Part shown: piece after piece, positions 23,437-32,405 of the stretch
Numbering within the stretch: the first letter of the stretch is position 1
Layout: each line of letters starts with the position of its first letter
Assembly (NCBI RefSeq): GCF_016862775.1
Contig: NZ_BONP01000010.1
Span: forward strand, 62,001-126,000
Source of the DNA: Cellulomonas phragmiteti
Lineage (GTDB): Bacteria > Actinomycetota > Actinomycetes > Actinomycetales > Cellulomonadaceae
Length of the DNA: 64,000 bases
Direction: 5' to 3'
Notes under the pieces: model-generated
Database searches by the model: none
Told to the model about the DNA's origin: nothing
The model's input: only the letters and a program-made list of their open reading frames with translations
Program-made: the position numbers and the translations under genes

Positions 23437-23487
23437 CTTTGCAGAGGAACTCTGCAAAGAGAACTCTGCAAAGGTATCTCTGCGAAT
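23437..23487. promoter_or_regulatory. Phased operator repeats between MFS exporter and HTH regulator
   Basis: CTTTGCAGAG (23437-23446) and CTCTGCAAAG (23450-23459) form a 10-bp inverted repeat with 3-nt spacer. The right arm is repeated at 23464-23473 and, with one change in its first nine bases, at 23478-23487. The three direct copies start exactly 14 bp apart, and the last reaches the regulator's ATG. This would support cooperative binding and autoregulation. Confidence 0.75.
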
Positions 23488-24073
23488 GACGGATGACAAG
23501 ACCCCGACCGCGGACACGCGCGCCGTCGAGCCCGAGGCGCTCAAGGCGTTCGCCCACCCGCTGCGCATGGCCATGTACTCCGCCCTGCGCAACGAGGGCC
23601 CGGCCACCGCCACGATGCTCGGCCAGCGCCTCGGCGAGTCGAGCGGCCAGACCAGCTACCACCTGCGCCAGCTCGAGAAGCACGGGTTCGTCGAGGACGA
23701 CCCCGACCGCTCGCGCGGACGCGAACGGTGGTGGCGCGCCGTCGGCTTCCGCATGGACCGGCTGGACATGCTCGAGGACCCCACGTCCGCGACGGCGGTA
23801 CGCGCCGTGCTGCAGGCGGTCATCGCGGAGCGCGCGCAGACCCTGACGGCCTGGGCCGCCGCGCTGGAGGAGCGCCACGGCGACTGGAGCGCGCAGATGG
23901 CCTCCAACATCACCCTCGACCTCACGGAGGACGAGACGTCCGAGCTCATCGAGCGGCTCACCGCCGTCGTCGACGACCTCGGTGCGCGCAGCGGCGCGGC
24001 GGGCATCGACGGGCGCCGACGCGTCCGCGTCTACCTGGACGTCCTCCCGCTGCCCGACACCGCGGCGCGCTGA
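23486..24073 (+). CDS. ArsR-like winged-helix transcriptional regulator
   Basis: The product is 195 aa. An HTH_20/ArsR-type winged helix occupies residues 15-90 (EALKAFAHPLRMAMYSALRNEG, LGESSGQTSYHLRQLEKHGFVEDD, then a wing with RGRERWWR). A helical C-terminal half includes MASNITLDLTEDETSELIERL, typical of the YdfF-like group. It is divergent from the MFS gene and shares the phased operator with it, one copy of which overlaps its own start codon. It is therefore probably an autorepressor responding to an exported compound. The ligand is unknown. Confidence 0.88.
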   Translation: MTDDKTPTADTRAVEPEALKAFAHPLRMAMYSALRNEGPATATMLGQRLGESSGQTSYHLRQLEKHGFVEDDPDRSRGRERWWRAVGFRMDRLDMLEDPTSATAVRAVLQAVIAERAQTLTAWAAALEERHGDWSAQMASNITLDLTEDETSELIERLTAVVDDLGARSGAAGIDGRRRVRVYLDVLPLPDTAAR

Positions 24074-24102
24074 CGCCGGACGCCCGCGCCCGCCGCGGCC
24101 GG

Positions 24103-24108
24103 TAGGGT
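24103..24108 (+). promoter_or_regulatory. -10 box (TAGGGT) for leaderless purD
   Basis: TAGGGT ends 8 nt before GTG 24117. The transcript would carry purD-purC. Confidence 0.5.
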
Positions 24109-24116
24109 CGGGCGCC

Positions 24117-25424
24117 GTGGAGATCCTCGTCGTCGGCACCGGTGCCCGTGAGCACGCCCTGGCCCGCACGCTGTCCCTCGACCCGGCGGTGACCCGCGTG
24201 CACGCGGCCCCGGGCAACCCGGGGATCGCGCAGCGCGCGACGCTGCACGCGGTCGACCCGCTCGACGGTGCGGCGGTCGCTGACCTCGCGCGGTCGCTCG
24301 GCGTCGGCCTGGTCGTCGTCGGTCCCGAGGCGCCGCTCGTCGCCGGTGTCGCCGACGCCGTGCGGGCGGCCGGCATCCCCGTCTTCGGGCCGTCTGCGCA
24401 GGCCGCCCGGCTCGAGGGGTCCAAGGCGTTCGCCAAGGAGGTCATGGCGGCTGCCGGGGTGCCGACGGCCGCCGCGCGCGTCGCGACCACGCTCGACGAG
24501 GTCGCCGCCGCGCTCGATGAGTTCGGCGCGCCGCACGTCGTCAAGGAGGACGGCCTCGCCGCGGGCAAGGGCGTCGTCGTCACCGACGACCGCGACGCGG
24601 CGCTCGCGCACGCGGGCGCGTGCCTGGCCAAGGAGGGCGGCCGCGTCGTCGTCGAGGAGTACCTCGACGGCCCGGAGGTCTCGCTGTTCGTGCTGTGCGA
24701 CGGCACCGACGTCGTCCCGCTCGTGCCCGCGCAGGACTTCAAGCGGGCGCTCGACGGCGACCAGGGGGCCAACACCGGCGGCATGGGCGCGTACTCGCCG
24801 CTGCCGTGGGCGCCCGAGGGGCTGGTCGACGAGGTCGTCGAGACCGTCGCGCGGCCGACCGTGGCCGAGATGGCCCGTCGCGGCACGCCCTTCATCGGGG
24901 TCCTCTACTGCGGCCTGGCGCTGACGAGCCGCGGCGTGCGGGTCGTGGAGTTCAACGCGCGGTTCGGCGACCCCGAGACGCAGGTCGTGCTGGCGCGGCT
25001 CGCGTCCCCGCTCGCGGGGGTGCTGCTGGCCGCGGCGCAGGGCCGGCTCGCGCAGGTCGAGCCGCTGCACTGGCGCGCCGACGCGGCCGTCACGGTGGTC
25101 GTCGCCTCGCACGGCTACCCGGGCCAGGTCCGCACCGGCGACCCGATCACCGGTCTCGACGCCGCCGGCACCGTGCCCGGCGTCCACGTGCTGCACGCCG
25201 GCACGGCGGTGCGCACCACCGAGGACGACCCGGAGAACCCGCTCAACGACCCGCTGCTCGTGTCCGACGGCGGCCGGGTCCTGTCGGTCGTCGGCGTGGG
25301 GGAGACCCTCGCCGCGGCCCGGCGGGCGGCCTACGTCGCGGTCGACCAGGTCAACCTCGCCGGCTCCCACCACCGCACGGACATCGCGCTGGCCGTCAGC
25401 GAGGGCACCGAGGTGCAGGCGTGA
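24117..25424 (+). CDS. purD: Phosphoribosylamine-glycine ligase
   Basis: PurD ligates glycine to phosphoribosylamine, giving GAR, the second step of purine synthesis. The 435-aa ATP-grasp enzyme begins with the diagnostic VEILVVGTGAREHALA. It continues with GPEAPLVAGV, VVKEDGLAAGKGV, NTGGMGAYSP and FNARFGDPETQVVL (metal-binding Glu/Asn). GTG 24117 is the start because the conserved N-terminus begins there. The next gene overlaps by GTGA, so purD and purC are translationally coupled. Confidence 0.97.
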   Translation: MEILVVGTGAREHALARTLSLDPAVTRVHAAPGNPGIAQRATLHAVDPLDGAAVADLARSLGVGLVVVGPEAPLVAGVADAVRAAGIPVFGPSAQAARLEGSKAFAKEVMAAAGVPTAAARVATTLDEVAAALDEFGAPHVVKEDGLAAGKGVVVTDDRDAALAHAGACLAKEGGRVVVEEYLDGPEVSLFVLCDGTDVVPLVPAQDFKRALDGDQGANTGGMGAYSPLPWAPEGLVDEVVETVARPTVAEMARRGTPFIGVLYCGLALTSRGVRVVEFNARFGDPETQVVLARLASPLAGVLLAAAQGRLAQVEPLHWRADAAVTVVVASHGYPGQVRTGDPITGLDAAGTVPGVHVLHAGTAVRTTEDDPENPLNDPLLVSDGGRVLSVVGVGETLAAARRAAYVAVDQVNLAGSHHRTDIALAVSEGTEVQA

Positions 25425-26338
25425 GCGACGCCGCCCTCACGCTGCCCGGCTGGCGGCACGTCTACTCCGGCAAGGTCCGGGACCTGTATGAGCCGGACGC
25501 GTCCGCCGCGGGCGTGGCGCTGCGGGAGCGGCACGGTGACGTCGTCCTGGTCGTGGCCTCGGACCGCGTGTCCGCGTACGACCACGTGCTGTCCCCGGGC
25601 GTCCCCGGCAAGGGCGTGGTGCTCACGCAGCTCAGCCTGTGGTGGTTCGAGCAGCTCGCCGACCTCGTCCCGAACCACGTCGTGTCGACCGACGTGCCCG
25701 GCGCCGTCGCGGGCCGCGCGATGGTGTGCCGGCGCCTCGACATGTTCCCGGTCGAGTGCGTCGCCCGCGGCTACCTCACCGGGTCCGGTCTCGCGGAGTA
25801 CCGCCAGAACGGCGAGGTCACGGGCATCGCGCTGCCTGCCGGGCTCGTCGACGGGTCGCGCCTGCCGGAGCCGGTCTTCACGCCCGCGACCAAGGCCGAG
25901 CTGGGCGAGCACGACGAGAACGTGCGGTTCTCCGTGGTCGTCGACACCGTCGGCCCCGAGACGGCCGAGACGCTGCGCGACCTCACGCTCGCCGTGTACG
26001 CGCGGGCCGAGCGCGTCGCGCGCGAGCGTGGCGTGATCCTCGCGGACACCAAGCTGGAGTTCGGCACCGACCCCGTGACGGGTGCGGTGACGCTGGGCGA
26101 CGAGGTGCTCACCCCCGACTCCTCGCGCTTCTGGCCCGTCGACGGCTGGGAGCCCGGCCGCGCGCAGCCGAGCTTCGACAAGCAGTTCGTCCGTGACTGG
26201 CTCACGTCGTCGGCGTCGGGCTGGGACCGCGCGTCCGACACGCCCCCGCCCCCGCTGCCGGCCGACGTGGTCGAGCGCACCCGGGCCCGCTACATCGAGG
26301 CGTTCGAGCGACTCACGGGGCGCACGCCCGACCTGTGA
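25421..26338 (+). CDS. purC: SAICAR synthetase
   Basis: PurC joins aspartate to CAIR, giving SAICAR in purine synthesis. The 305-aa protein has the family markers YSGKVRDLYE, VVASDRVSAYDHVL, VARGYLTGSGLAEY, FTPATKAELGEHDENV and DTKLEFG, ending in the DKQFVRDWL segment. It starts with GTG 25421 within the purD stop. There is no recognisable terminator before the converging nuclease gene, whose stop is 30 bp away. Confidence 0.97.
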   Translation: MSDAALTLPGWRHVYSGKVRDLYEPDASAAGVALRERHGDVVLVVASDRVSAYDHVLSPGVPGKGVVLTQLSLWWFEQLADLVPNHVVSTDVPGAVAGRAMVCRRLDMFPVECVARGYLTGSGLAEYRQNGEVTGIALPAGLVDGSRLPEPVFTPATKAELGEHDENVRFSVVVDTVGPETAETLRDLTLAVYARAERVARERGVILADTKLEFGTDPVTGAVTLGDEVLTPDSSRFWPVDGWEPGRAQPSFDKQFVRDWLTSSASGWDRASDTPPPPLPADVVERTRARYIEAFERLTGRTPDL

Positions 26339-26367
26339 CCCGGCGCGCCTCGGGGTACCGGCGTGCG

Positions 26368-27183
26368 TCACGTGCCGAGGTCGACCTCCGGCAGCGCGTG
26401 CAGCTCGCGCCACGCGATCGCCTGCGGCGCCGTCACGGCCAGGACGTCGGCCCCCGCCAGCGGCCCCAGGTCGAGGCCCGTGAGCTCGGCGACGTCCGCG
26501 ACCGGCACCTGGAACGTGCGGAACGGCCCCAGGGGCGGGGGCTCGTCGGCGGCCGCTGCCGCGTGGGTGCGCGCCGCGAGCTCGGTCGCGGGCAGCAGCG
26601 GTGTCTGGTCGAGCACGAAGGCCGCAGCGGCCAGCCGGTCGGCGTCGAGCGCCCACGCGGCGACCTTCCAGAACCGGCGCGGCAGCAGGACGTCCCGATA
26701 GAGCGGGTCGTCGCCCGCGAGCACAGGGCCCGTCAGCACCGACAGGCGCAGGCGGTGCACGCGGGCGTGCTCGAGCACGTGGTCCTCGAGACCCAGCCAC
26801 AGCGCGCGGCTCTGGTTGAAGCCGGACGCCTGCGGCGCCGCGTTGGGGTAGGCGAACGTCTCGCGGTTGGCCTGGGCCGCGACGCCCGGTGCGCCCCACA
26901 CCGGGTCGCGCCGACGCACGAGGTGCCCGCGGTCGAGGTCGTTGCGCGCGTAGAGCTCGGGGCCCGTCTGATCGGCGGCGGGCACGCGCGGGTCGAGGTA
27001 CCAGGCGTCGTCCCGCGGCACGTCGCGCAGCGAGCGGCCGTCGACGTTGACCGCGGTGGCGGCCGCCAGCCGGCGCACCGGGTCCAGCAGGACCGTGAAG
27101 TGCGTGGCCGGCAGCTCGCGCACCGCCTGCGCCGCCACCGGCAGCGGGACCTGCGGCCCCAGGAACGTCGGGTCGTACCCCAT
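26368..27183 (-). CDS. DNA/RNA non-specific endonuclease (beta-beta-alpha metal, DRGH)
   Basis: The product is 271 aa. The NUC motif [21 protein letters not shown] near residue 80 provides the catalytic His of the beta-beta-alpha-Me nucleases (DRGH). It is followed by ANRETFAYPNAAPQASGFNQ, which supplies the metal-binding Asn, and WLGLEDHVLEHA. The family degrades single- or double-stranded DNA and RNA without sequence specificity. There is no signal peptide and no neighbouring immunity gene, which is unusual for an active broad nuclease. The expected export signal may be non-canonical or the activity restrained. ATG 27183 has GGGGTGG upstream. Confidence 0.85.
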   Translation of the reverse strand: MGYDPTFLGPQVPLPVAAQAVRELPATHFTVLLDPVRRLAAATAVNVDGRSLRDVPRDDAWYLDPRVPAADQTGPELYARNDLDRGHLVRRRDPVWGAPGVAAQANRETFAYPNAAPQASGFNQSRALWLGLEDHVLEHARVHRLRLSVLTGPVLAGDDPLYRDVLLPRRFWKVAAWALDADRLAAAAFVLDQTPLLPATELAARTHAAAAADEPPPLGPFRTFQVPVADVAELTGLDLGPLAGADVLAVTAPQAIAWRELHALPEVDLGT

Positions 27184-27318
27184 GTGCCACCCCTGCCCAC
27201 GAGCGGACTGCCGGACGTGACCCACCGTACCGACGCACCGCGGCGTGCGCGGGTGGCCCGGCGCCCGGCGGCGTAGTGTCCCGAGACGTTCTCGTCCCGT
27301 CCCACCTCCGGAGGCCCG

Positions 27319-28818
27319 GTGGACGTCCCCCGTCCCCTCGTCCTGCACCGCGCGCGCCTGCTCGGGCGGGACGCCCCCGTCGACCTGGTGCTGCGCGACG
27401 GGCGGCTCGCCGCTGTCGCGCCGTCGTCCTCCGGCCCCCGCGCGCACGGCGCCCCGGACGGCGACGTCGTCGACCTCGACGGCCGGCTCGTCGTGCCCGG
27501 CCTGTGGGACCAGCACACCCACCTCACCCAGTGGGCGCTCGCGCGCGGGCGGCTCGACGTGTCCGGGGCGACGTCGGCCGCGCAGGCAGCCGCGCTCGTG
27601 GCCGCGCGGCTGCGGACCGACCCGCCGCCCGCCGGCCGGCCGCTCGTCGGCATCGGGTTCCGGGACGGCACGTGGCCCGACGCGCCGTCCGCGGCGGTCC
27701 TCGACGCGGTCGCCGGCGAGGTGCCGGTGGTGCTGGTCTCCGGCGACCTGCACTGCGCGTGGGTGTCGACCGCGGGCCTGCGGCTGTTCGGGGTCGCGCA
27801 CCACCCGACGGGCGTGCTGCGCGAGACCGAGTGGATGCCGCTCATGGGGGCGCTGGACCACGTGCCCGACGACGTGCAGGACGCCCTCGTGGCCGACGCG
27901 CTGCGGGCCGCCGCCGCGCGGGGCGTCGTCGGCGTCGTCGACCTGGAGATCGCCGACAACGTGGCCGTGTGGCGCCGCCGGGTGACCACGGGTGACCCGG
28001 TCGTGCGCGTGCGCGCCGGCGTGTGGCCCGCGTACCTCGAGCGCGTCGTGCACGACGACCTGCACAGCGGTGACCGCGTCGCGGGCCCGCGCGTCACGCA
28101 GGGGCCGCTCAAGGTCATCGTCGACGGCTCGCTCAACACCCGCACCGCCTGGTGCCACGCGCCCTACCCGGGCGTCGAGGGGGCCCTCGCGCACGGCGTG
28201 CTCAACGTGCCCGCGGACGAGCTGGTGCCGCTGCTGCGGCACGCGCACGCGCACGGGCTGCGCTGCGCCGTCCACGCCATCGGCGACGCGGCCAACGCGC
28301 TGGTCCTCGACGCGTTCGCGACGACCGGTGCGCACGGCTCGGTCGAGCACGCCCAGCTGCTCGCGGTGGCCGACGTCGCGCGGTTCGCGCAGCTGGGGCT
28401 GACGGCCAGCGTGCAGCCCGCCCACCTGCCGGACGACCGCGACGTCGCCGACCGGCACTGGGCCGGCCGCACGGACCGCGCCTTCCCGCTGGCCGACCTG
28501 CACGCCGCGGGCGTCCCGCTGGCCCTCGGGTCCGACGCGCCCGTCGCGCCGCTGGACCCGTGGCTCGCGCTGGACGCCGCCGTGTGGCGCACCGGCGACG
28601 AGCGCCTGCCGTGGCACCCCGAGCAGGCGGTCGACGCGGTCACGGCCCTCGCCTCGTCCGTCGACGGGCGCCCGCTGGGACTGCGCGTCGGGGATCCGGC
28701 GGACCTGGCGGTGCTCGACGACGACCCGCTCGCGCTCGCGGGCACGCCGGGTGCCGTGCGGTCCACCCGGGTCGCCGCCACGCTCGTCGCCGGCGCCTGG
28801 ACCCACGCGGCCCTGTGA
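27319..28818 (+). CDS. Amidohydrolase (YtcJ-like, amidohydrolase 3 family)
   Basis: This is a 499-aa metal-dependent hydrolase. The N-terminal beta-sandwich part leads into the metal motif VVPGLWDQHTHLTQ (HxH). The metal-bridging and second histidines lie in VHAIGDAANALVLDAF and EHAQLL. The catalytic Asp is in LGSDAPVAPLDPW. A GDPADLAVLDDDPLA segment closes the sandwich, typical of proteins annotated as amidohydrolase 3. The substrate is not determinable. GTG 27319 follows GGAGG by 6 nt. Confidence 0.88.
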   Translation: MDVPRPLVLHRARLLGRDAPVDLVLRDGRLAAVAPSSSGPRAHGAPDGDVVDLDGRLVVPGLWDQHTHLTQWALARGRLDVSGATSAAQAAALVAARLRTDPPPAGRPLVGIGFRDGTWPDAPSAAVLDAVAGEVPVVLVSGDLHCAWVSTAGLRLFGVAHHPTGVLRETEWMPLMGALDHVPDDVQDALVADALRAAAARGVVGVVDLEIADNVAVWRRRVTTGDPVVRVRAGVWPAYLERVVHDDLHSGDRVAGPRVTQGPLKVIVDGSLNTRTAWCHAPYPGVEGALAHGVLNVPADELVPLLRHAHAHGLRCAVHAIGDAANALVLDAFATTGAHGSVEHAQLLAVADVARFAQLGLTASVQPAHLPDDRDVADRHWAGRTDRAFPLADLHAAGVPLALGSDAPVAPLDPWLALDAAVWRTGDERLPWHPEQAVDAVTALASSVDGRPLGLRVGDPADLAVLDDDPLALAGTPGAVRSTRVAATLVAGAWTHAAL

Positions 28819-28927
28819 GCCCGCCCGCGGTGCGGGCGCGGCCCGGGGAGTGGGACGGCGGCGGGGTGCGTCGCGGCGCGCCGTAGGATCTGCTGCGAAA
28901 CCCCGTCGCGCACACCTGGGAGCACCC

Positions 28928-29215
28928 GTGGGACGAGTCGTCGTCGACGTCATGCCGAAGCCCGAGATCCTCGACCCGCAGGGCAAGGCCGTCGCCAACG
29001 CGCTGCCGCGCCTCGGGTTCGGCCAGTTCACCGCCGTCCGTCAGGGCAAGCGGTTCGAGCTCGAGGTGGACGGGCCGGTGACGCCCGAGGTCCTCGAGGC
29101 CGCCGCGGCCGCCGCCGAGCAGGTGCTGTCGAACCCGGTGATCGAGGACGTCGTGCGCGTCGCCGACATCGAGGCCGACGCCGCCGCGACCGTCGCGTCG
29201 CAGGGTCTGGCCTGA
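28928..29215 (+). CDS. purS: FGAM synthase subunit PurS
   Basis: This is the small (95 aa) subunit of the three-part formylglycinamidine ribonucleotide synthase (PurS-PurQ-PurL), which channels ammonia. The sequence [19 protein letters not shown] and the [11 protein letters not shown] strand are characteristic. GTG 28928 is the start, and a TAGGAT -10 candidate lies at 28884-28889. The stop codon overlaps the purQ ATG by one base. Confidence 0.94.
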   Translation: MGRVVVDVMPKPEILDPQGKAVANALPRLGFGQFTAVRQGKRFELEVDGPVTPEVLEAAAAAAEQVLSNPVIEDVVRVADIEADAAATVASQGLA

Positions 29216-29910
29216 TGGGTCGGATCGGCGTCGTCACGTTCCCCGGGACGCTCGACGACCGGGACGCCGCACGCGCCGTGCGCCTGGCCGGCGGCGAGCC
29301 CGTCGCGCTGTGGCACGCGGACGCGGACCTCCAGGGCGTCGACGCCGTCGTGCTGCCCGGCGGGTTCTCCTACGGCGACTATCTGCGGGCCGGGGCGATC
29401 AGCCGGTTCGCGCCCGTCATGGGCGAGGTCGTCGACGCCGCGGGCAAAGGGCTGCCCGTGCTGGGGATCTGCAACGGCTTCCAGGTCCTCACCGAGGCGC
29501 ACCTGCTGCCGGGGTCGATGATCAAGAACGACCACCTGCACTTCGTGTGCCGCGAGCAGGTCCTCGTCGTGGAGAACGCCGGCACCGCGTGGACCAACGC
29601 GTACACGGCCGGCGAGCGGATCACGATCCCGCTGAAGAACCAGGACGGCCAGTACGTCGCCGACGAGCGCACCCTCGACGAGCTCGAGGGCGAGGGCCGC
29701 GTCGTGTTCCGCTACGAGGGGACCAACCCCAACGGGTCGCGCCGGGGCATCGCAGGCGTGAGCAACGCCGCGGGCAACGTCGTGGGGCTCATGCCGCACC
29801 CCGAGCACGCGGTCGAGTCCGGGTTCGGCCCCGACGGCGCCGCCGGTCCGCGCTCCGGGACCGACGGGCTGCGGTTCTTCACGTCGGTCCTGCACGCCCT
29901 CGTCGGCTGA
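29215..29910 (+). CDS. purQ: FGAM synthase subunit PurQ (glutaminase)
   Basis: PurQ hydrolyses glutamine to supply ammonia to PurL. It is a 231-aa class I glutamine amidotransferase with the oxyanion and nucleophile segments [15 protein letters not shown] and [10 protein letters not shown] (catalytic Cys). The His/Glu pair lies in [11 protein letters not shown]. It starts at the ATG that shares an A with the purS stop (TGATG). Unlike most actinobacterial loci, purL does not follow. It is at 56357. Confidence 0.97.
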   Translation: MGRIGVVTFPGTLDDRDAARAVRLAGGEPVALWHADADLQGVDAVVLPGGFSYGDYLRAGAISRFAPVMGEVVDAAGKGLPVLGICNGFQVLTEAHLLPGSMIKNDHLHFVCREQVLVVENAGTAWTNAYTAGERITIPLKNQDGQYVADERTLDELEGEGRVVFRYEGTNPNGSRRGIAGVSNAAGNVVGLMPHPEHAVESGFGPDGAAGPRSGTDGLRFFTSVLHALVG

Positions 29911-29915
29911 CCCGG

Positions 29916-30926
29916 GTGACGGAGCGGCCGCAGCCGCGCGTCGAGCGCGTGGCCTGGGACGACCCAGCCGCGGCCGCGCTGCGCGTCGCGCAGCAGGTCG
30001 AGCTGCGCGCCCGCTACGGCGACGACGACACGGGCCACGCCCTCACCGGCGACGGGATCGTCGCCACGGTGGTGCTGCGGCTCGGCGACGACGCGGTGGC
30101 GTGCGGTGCGCTGCGGGACGTGTCCGCCACGCTCGGGGCGGGCACCGGCGAGCTCAAGCGCATGTTCGTGCGCCCGGACGCCCGTGGTCGTGGCCTGTCC
30201 CGCCAGGTGCTGTCCGAGCTCGAGCACGCCGCCGCCGAGCACGGCCTCGACCGGCTCGTCCTGGAGACCGGGGTGCTCCAGCCGGAGGCGATCGGGCTGT
30301 ACCTGGCGGCCGGGTACGGGCCCGTCGAGAACTACGGCGAGTGGGTCGGCGTGACCGACTCCCGCTGCTTCGCCAAGGACCTGCGCGCAGCCGCCGGCAG
30401 CCCTGTCGTCGGGCCCGCCGGCGCGGCACGCGCGGCCGCGGCGCCGGACGTCGTCGTCGAGGCCGTCCCGTGGGACCACCCGGACGCGTCCGCGCTGCGC
30501 CGCGACATGGTCACCGAGCTCGCCCCCCTCTACCCGGAGCACGCGTTCACCGCGCCCGACGGGTTCGAGCGCCTGGACGCCGCCCACGGCCGCGACGCCG
30601 TCACCACGTTCCTCGTGCGGCGCGCGGGCGCACCCGTCGCCTGCGCCACGCACCGGCGGGCCACCGGGTGGCGCGCCGACGACGCCGAGCTCAAGCGGCT
30701 CTACGTCGCCCCGTCCGCCCGCGGGCTCGGGCTGGCCCGGCGGCTCGTCGCGCTCGTCGAGGGGGACGCCCGCACCCACGGCGCCCGCCGCGTCGTGCTG
30801 GACACCGGCATCCGCCAGCCCGAGGCGATCGCCCTGTACCGCCGCCTCGGCTACCGGGCCGTCGAGCCGCCCGCCGGCGCGTGGGTGGAGCTGCCCGTGT
30901 CCCTGTGGTTCGCGCGCGACCTGTGA
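29916..30926 (+). CDS. Tandem double GNAT N-acetyltransferase
   Basis: This 336-aa protein has two GNAT folds in a row. The first (about 10-160) has the acetyl-CoA loop RMFVRPDARGRGLSRQVL and GLYLAAGYGPVENYG. The second (about 180-330) has RLYVAPSARGLGLARRLV and ALYRRLGYRAVEPP. The halves are alike and joined by an Ala/Gly/Pro linker, so the gene arose by internal duplication. Both halves keep the pyrophosphate loop. The substrates are unknown. GTG 29916 follows the purQ stop by 5 nt, so it may be co-transcribed with purSQ. Confidence 0.85.
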   Translation: MTERPQPRVERVAWDDPAAAALRVAQQVELRARYGDDDTGHALTGDGIVATVVLRLGDDAVACGALRDVSATLGAGTGELKRMFVRPDARGRGLSRQVLSELEHAAAEHGLDRLVLETGVLQPEAIGLYLAAGYGPVENYGEWVGVTDSRCFAKDLRAAAGSPVVGPAGAARAAAAPDVVVEAVPWDHPDASALRRDMVTELAPLYPEHAFTAPDGFERLDAAHGRDAVTTFLVRRAGAPVACATHRRATGWRADDAELKRLYVAPSARGLGLARRLVALVEGDARTHGARRVVLDTGIRQPEAIALYRRLGYRAVEPPAGAWVELPVSLWFARDL

Positions 30927-31077
30927 CCTGACGCTCCGCCGTGCGCGCGACGGACGGGCCGGGGGAATTCACGGGCCCGGGCTGAGCGGTCCTTCCGTGC
31001 TCGCCCTCAGGCCGTGCGCCGCTCGTGCCGATGCCTCCTCGACGCCGCGTCCCGCGGTGCGCGACGAGGAGCGCCTC

Positions 31078-31584
31078 ATGAACCCGAGACCGCAGCGTGC
31101 ACCGCGGCCGACCGGCCCGCTGCCGAGCACGCCGCGACCGCACCCGACGGCGCCGCGCAGCCCCGACGGCGCCTGGTGGTGGGACGGCACGCGGTGGTGG
31201 CCGACGGGCGACGCCCCGGCGACCGCGGCGGCCCGTCCGCGCCGGGGCTGGCTGATCGTGCTCCTCTGCGTGCTGGTCGTGGTCGTCAACGGGGGGCTCG
31301 CGGCGCTCGCGATCCCCGTGTACCGGCAGGAGCGGGCCCGCTCGGTGGAGACGGCCCTGCGCCTCGCGGCGGGAGCGCAGGAGCGCGCCTGGGTGGACGA
31401 GCTCACGTACACGACGGACGCCGAGTTGCTGGAGGCCTACGGGTACGCCCCCGACGGCGTCGTCGACGTCACCGTCGTCAGCGCCACGGCGGACGACTTC
31501 TGCCTCGCCGCGGCGCTGGACGACCATGACCCCCGGTGGTGGTACGCCCACGACACCGGCCCGTCCGCGGTGCCCTGCGACTGA
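31078..31584 (+). CDS. DUF2510-like single-pass membrane protein
   Basis: The product is 168 aa. The N-terminus is Pro/Arg-rich and carries a W-rich motif (PDGAWWWDGTRWWPTG) that resembles the DUF2510 module. A single transmembrane helix follows (about residues 57-79), and then an extracellular domain with two cysteines (DDFCLAAAL, AVPCD at the extreme C-terminus). The extracellular part looks like the end of a minor pilin, but that is weak. The function is unknown. The start is ATG 31078, after CGAGGAG. The 150 bp upstream (30927-31077) holds no gene that I can see. Confidence 0.68.
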   Translation: MNPRPQRAPRPTGPLPSTPRPHPTAPRSPDGAWWWDGTRWWPTGDAPATAAARPRRGWLIVLLCVLVVVVNGGLAALAIPVYRQERARSVETALRLAAGAQERAWVDELTYTTDAELLEAYGYAPDGVVDVTVVSATADDFCLAAALDDHDPRWWYAHDTGPSAVPCD

Positions 31585-31629
31585 CGCCGTCCTGGTGCGC
31601 ACCGCCGCCGTCCGCGAGACCGTACGGGG

Positions 31630-32358
31630 GTGACGATCCGCATCGGCACGTCGGGGTGGTCCTACGACCACTGGGACGGTGTGCTGTACCGGCCGGGCCT
31701 GCCCGCGCGGGACCGGCTGGCCCGGTACGTCGAGGCGTTCGACACCGTCGAGCTCAACGCGAGCTTCTACCGCTGGCCGCGGGAGGCGGCGTTCGCGTCG
31801 TGGCGTCGCCGCCTGCCCGACGGCTTCACGATGTCGGTGAAGGCGCCGCGCGGGCTGACGCACGCGAAGCGGCTGTACGGGCCGGAGGTGTGGGCCGAGC
31901 GCATCGCGCGCTCGTGGCACGAGCTGGGGGACCGGCGCGAGGCGCTGCTGGTGCAGCTGCGGCCGGACCAGGAGCGTGACGACGCCCGGCTCGACTGGTT
32001 CCTGGGGACGCTGCCGGACTGGGTGCAGGTCGCCGTCGAGCTGCGGCACCCGTCGTGGCAGACCGACGCGGTGCTCGACCTGCTCGCGCGGCACGGTGCG
32101 GCGTCCTGCGTGGTGTCGGGCGCGGGCCTGCCGTGCGTGCTGCGGGCGACGTCGCGCCTGGTGTACGTGCGGCTGCACGGCCCCGACCACCAGCACCTGT
32201 ACGCCGGCTCGTACTCCGACGACGACCTGCGGTGGTGGGCCGACCGGATCCGCGAGTGGGACGGCACCGGGCACGACGTCGTCGCGTACTTCAACAACGA
32301 CGGCGGCGGCAACGCGGTCCGCAACGCCTGGACGCTGCGCGAGCTCCTCGGGGCGTGA
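31630..32358 (+). CDS. DUF72 family protein
   Basis: This is a 242-aa TIM-barrel protein. The family signature is IRIGTSGWSYDHWDG at the N-terminus, then FDTVELNASFYRWP, FTMSVKAPRGLTHAKRL, VAVELRHPSW and VVAYFNNDGGGNAVRNA. The predicted active site resembles that of other metal-dependent barrel enzymes, but the function of DUF72 proteins is not established. GTG 31630 gives the conserved N-terminus. Confidence 0.93.
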   Translation: MTIRIGTSGWSYDHWDGVLYRPGLPARDRLARYVEAFDTVELNASFYRWPREAAFASWRRRLPDGFTMSVKAPRGLTHAKRLYGPEVWAERIARSWHELGDRREALLVQLRPDQERDDARLDWFLGTLPDWVQVAVELRHPSWQTDAVLDLLARHGAASCVVSGAGLPCVLRATSRLVYVRLHGPDHQHLYAGSYSDDDLRWWADRIREWDGTGHDVVAYFNNDGGGNAVRNAWTLRELLGA

Positions 32359-32392
32359 CACCGGGGGCTGGTCCTCGGCCGGGTCGGGCGGG

Positions 32393-32398
32393 TACGGT
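32393..32398 (+). promoter_or_regulatory. -10 box (TACGGT) for leaderless Cys leader transcript
   Basis: TACGGT ends 7 nt before the ATG of the short cysteine leader ORF, so transcription would begin at its start codon. Confidence 0.6.
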
Positions 32399-32405
32399 GT
32401 CGCCC

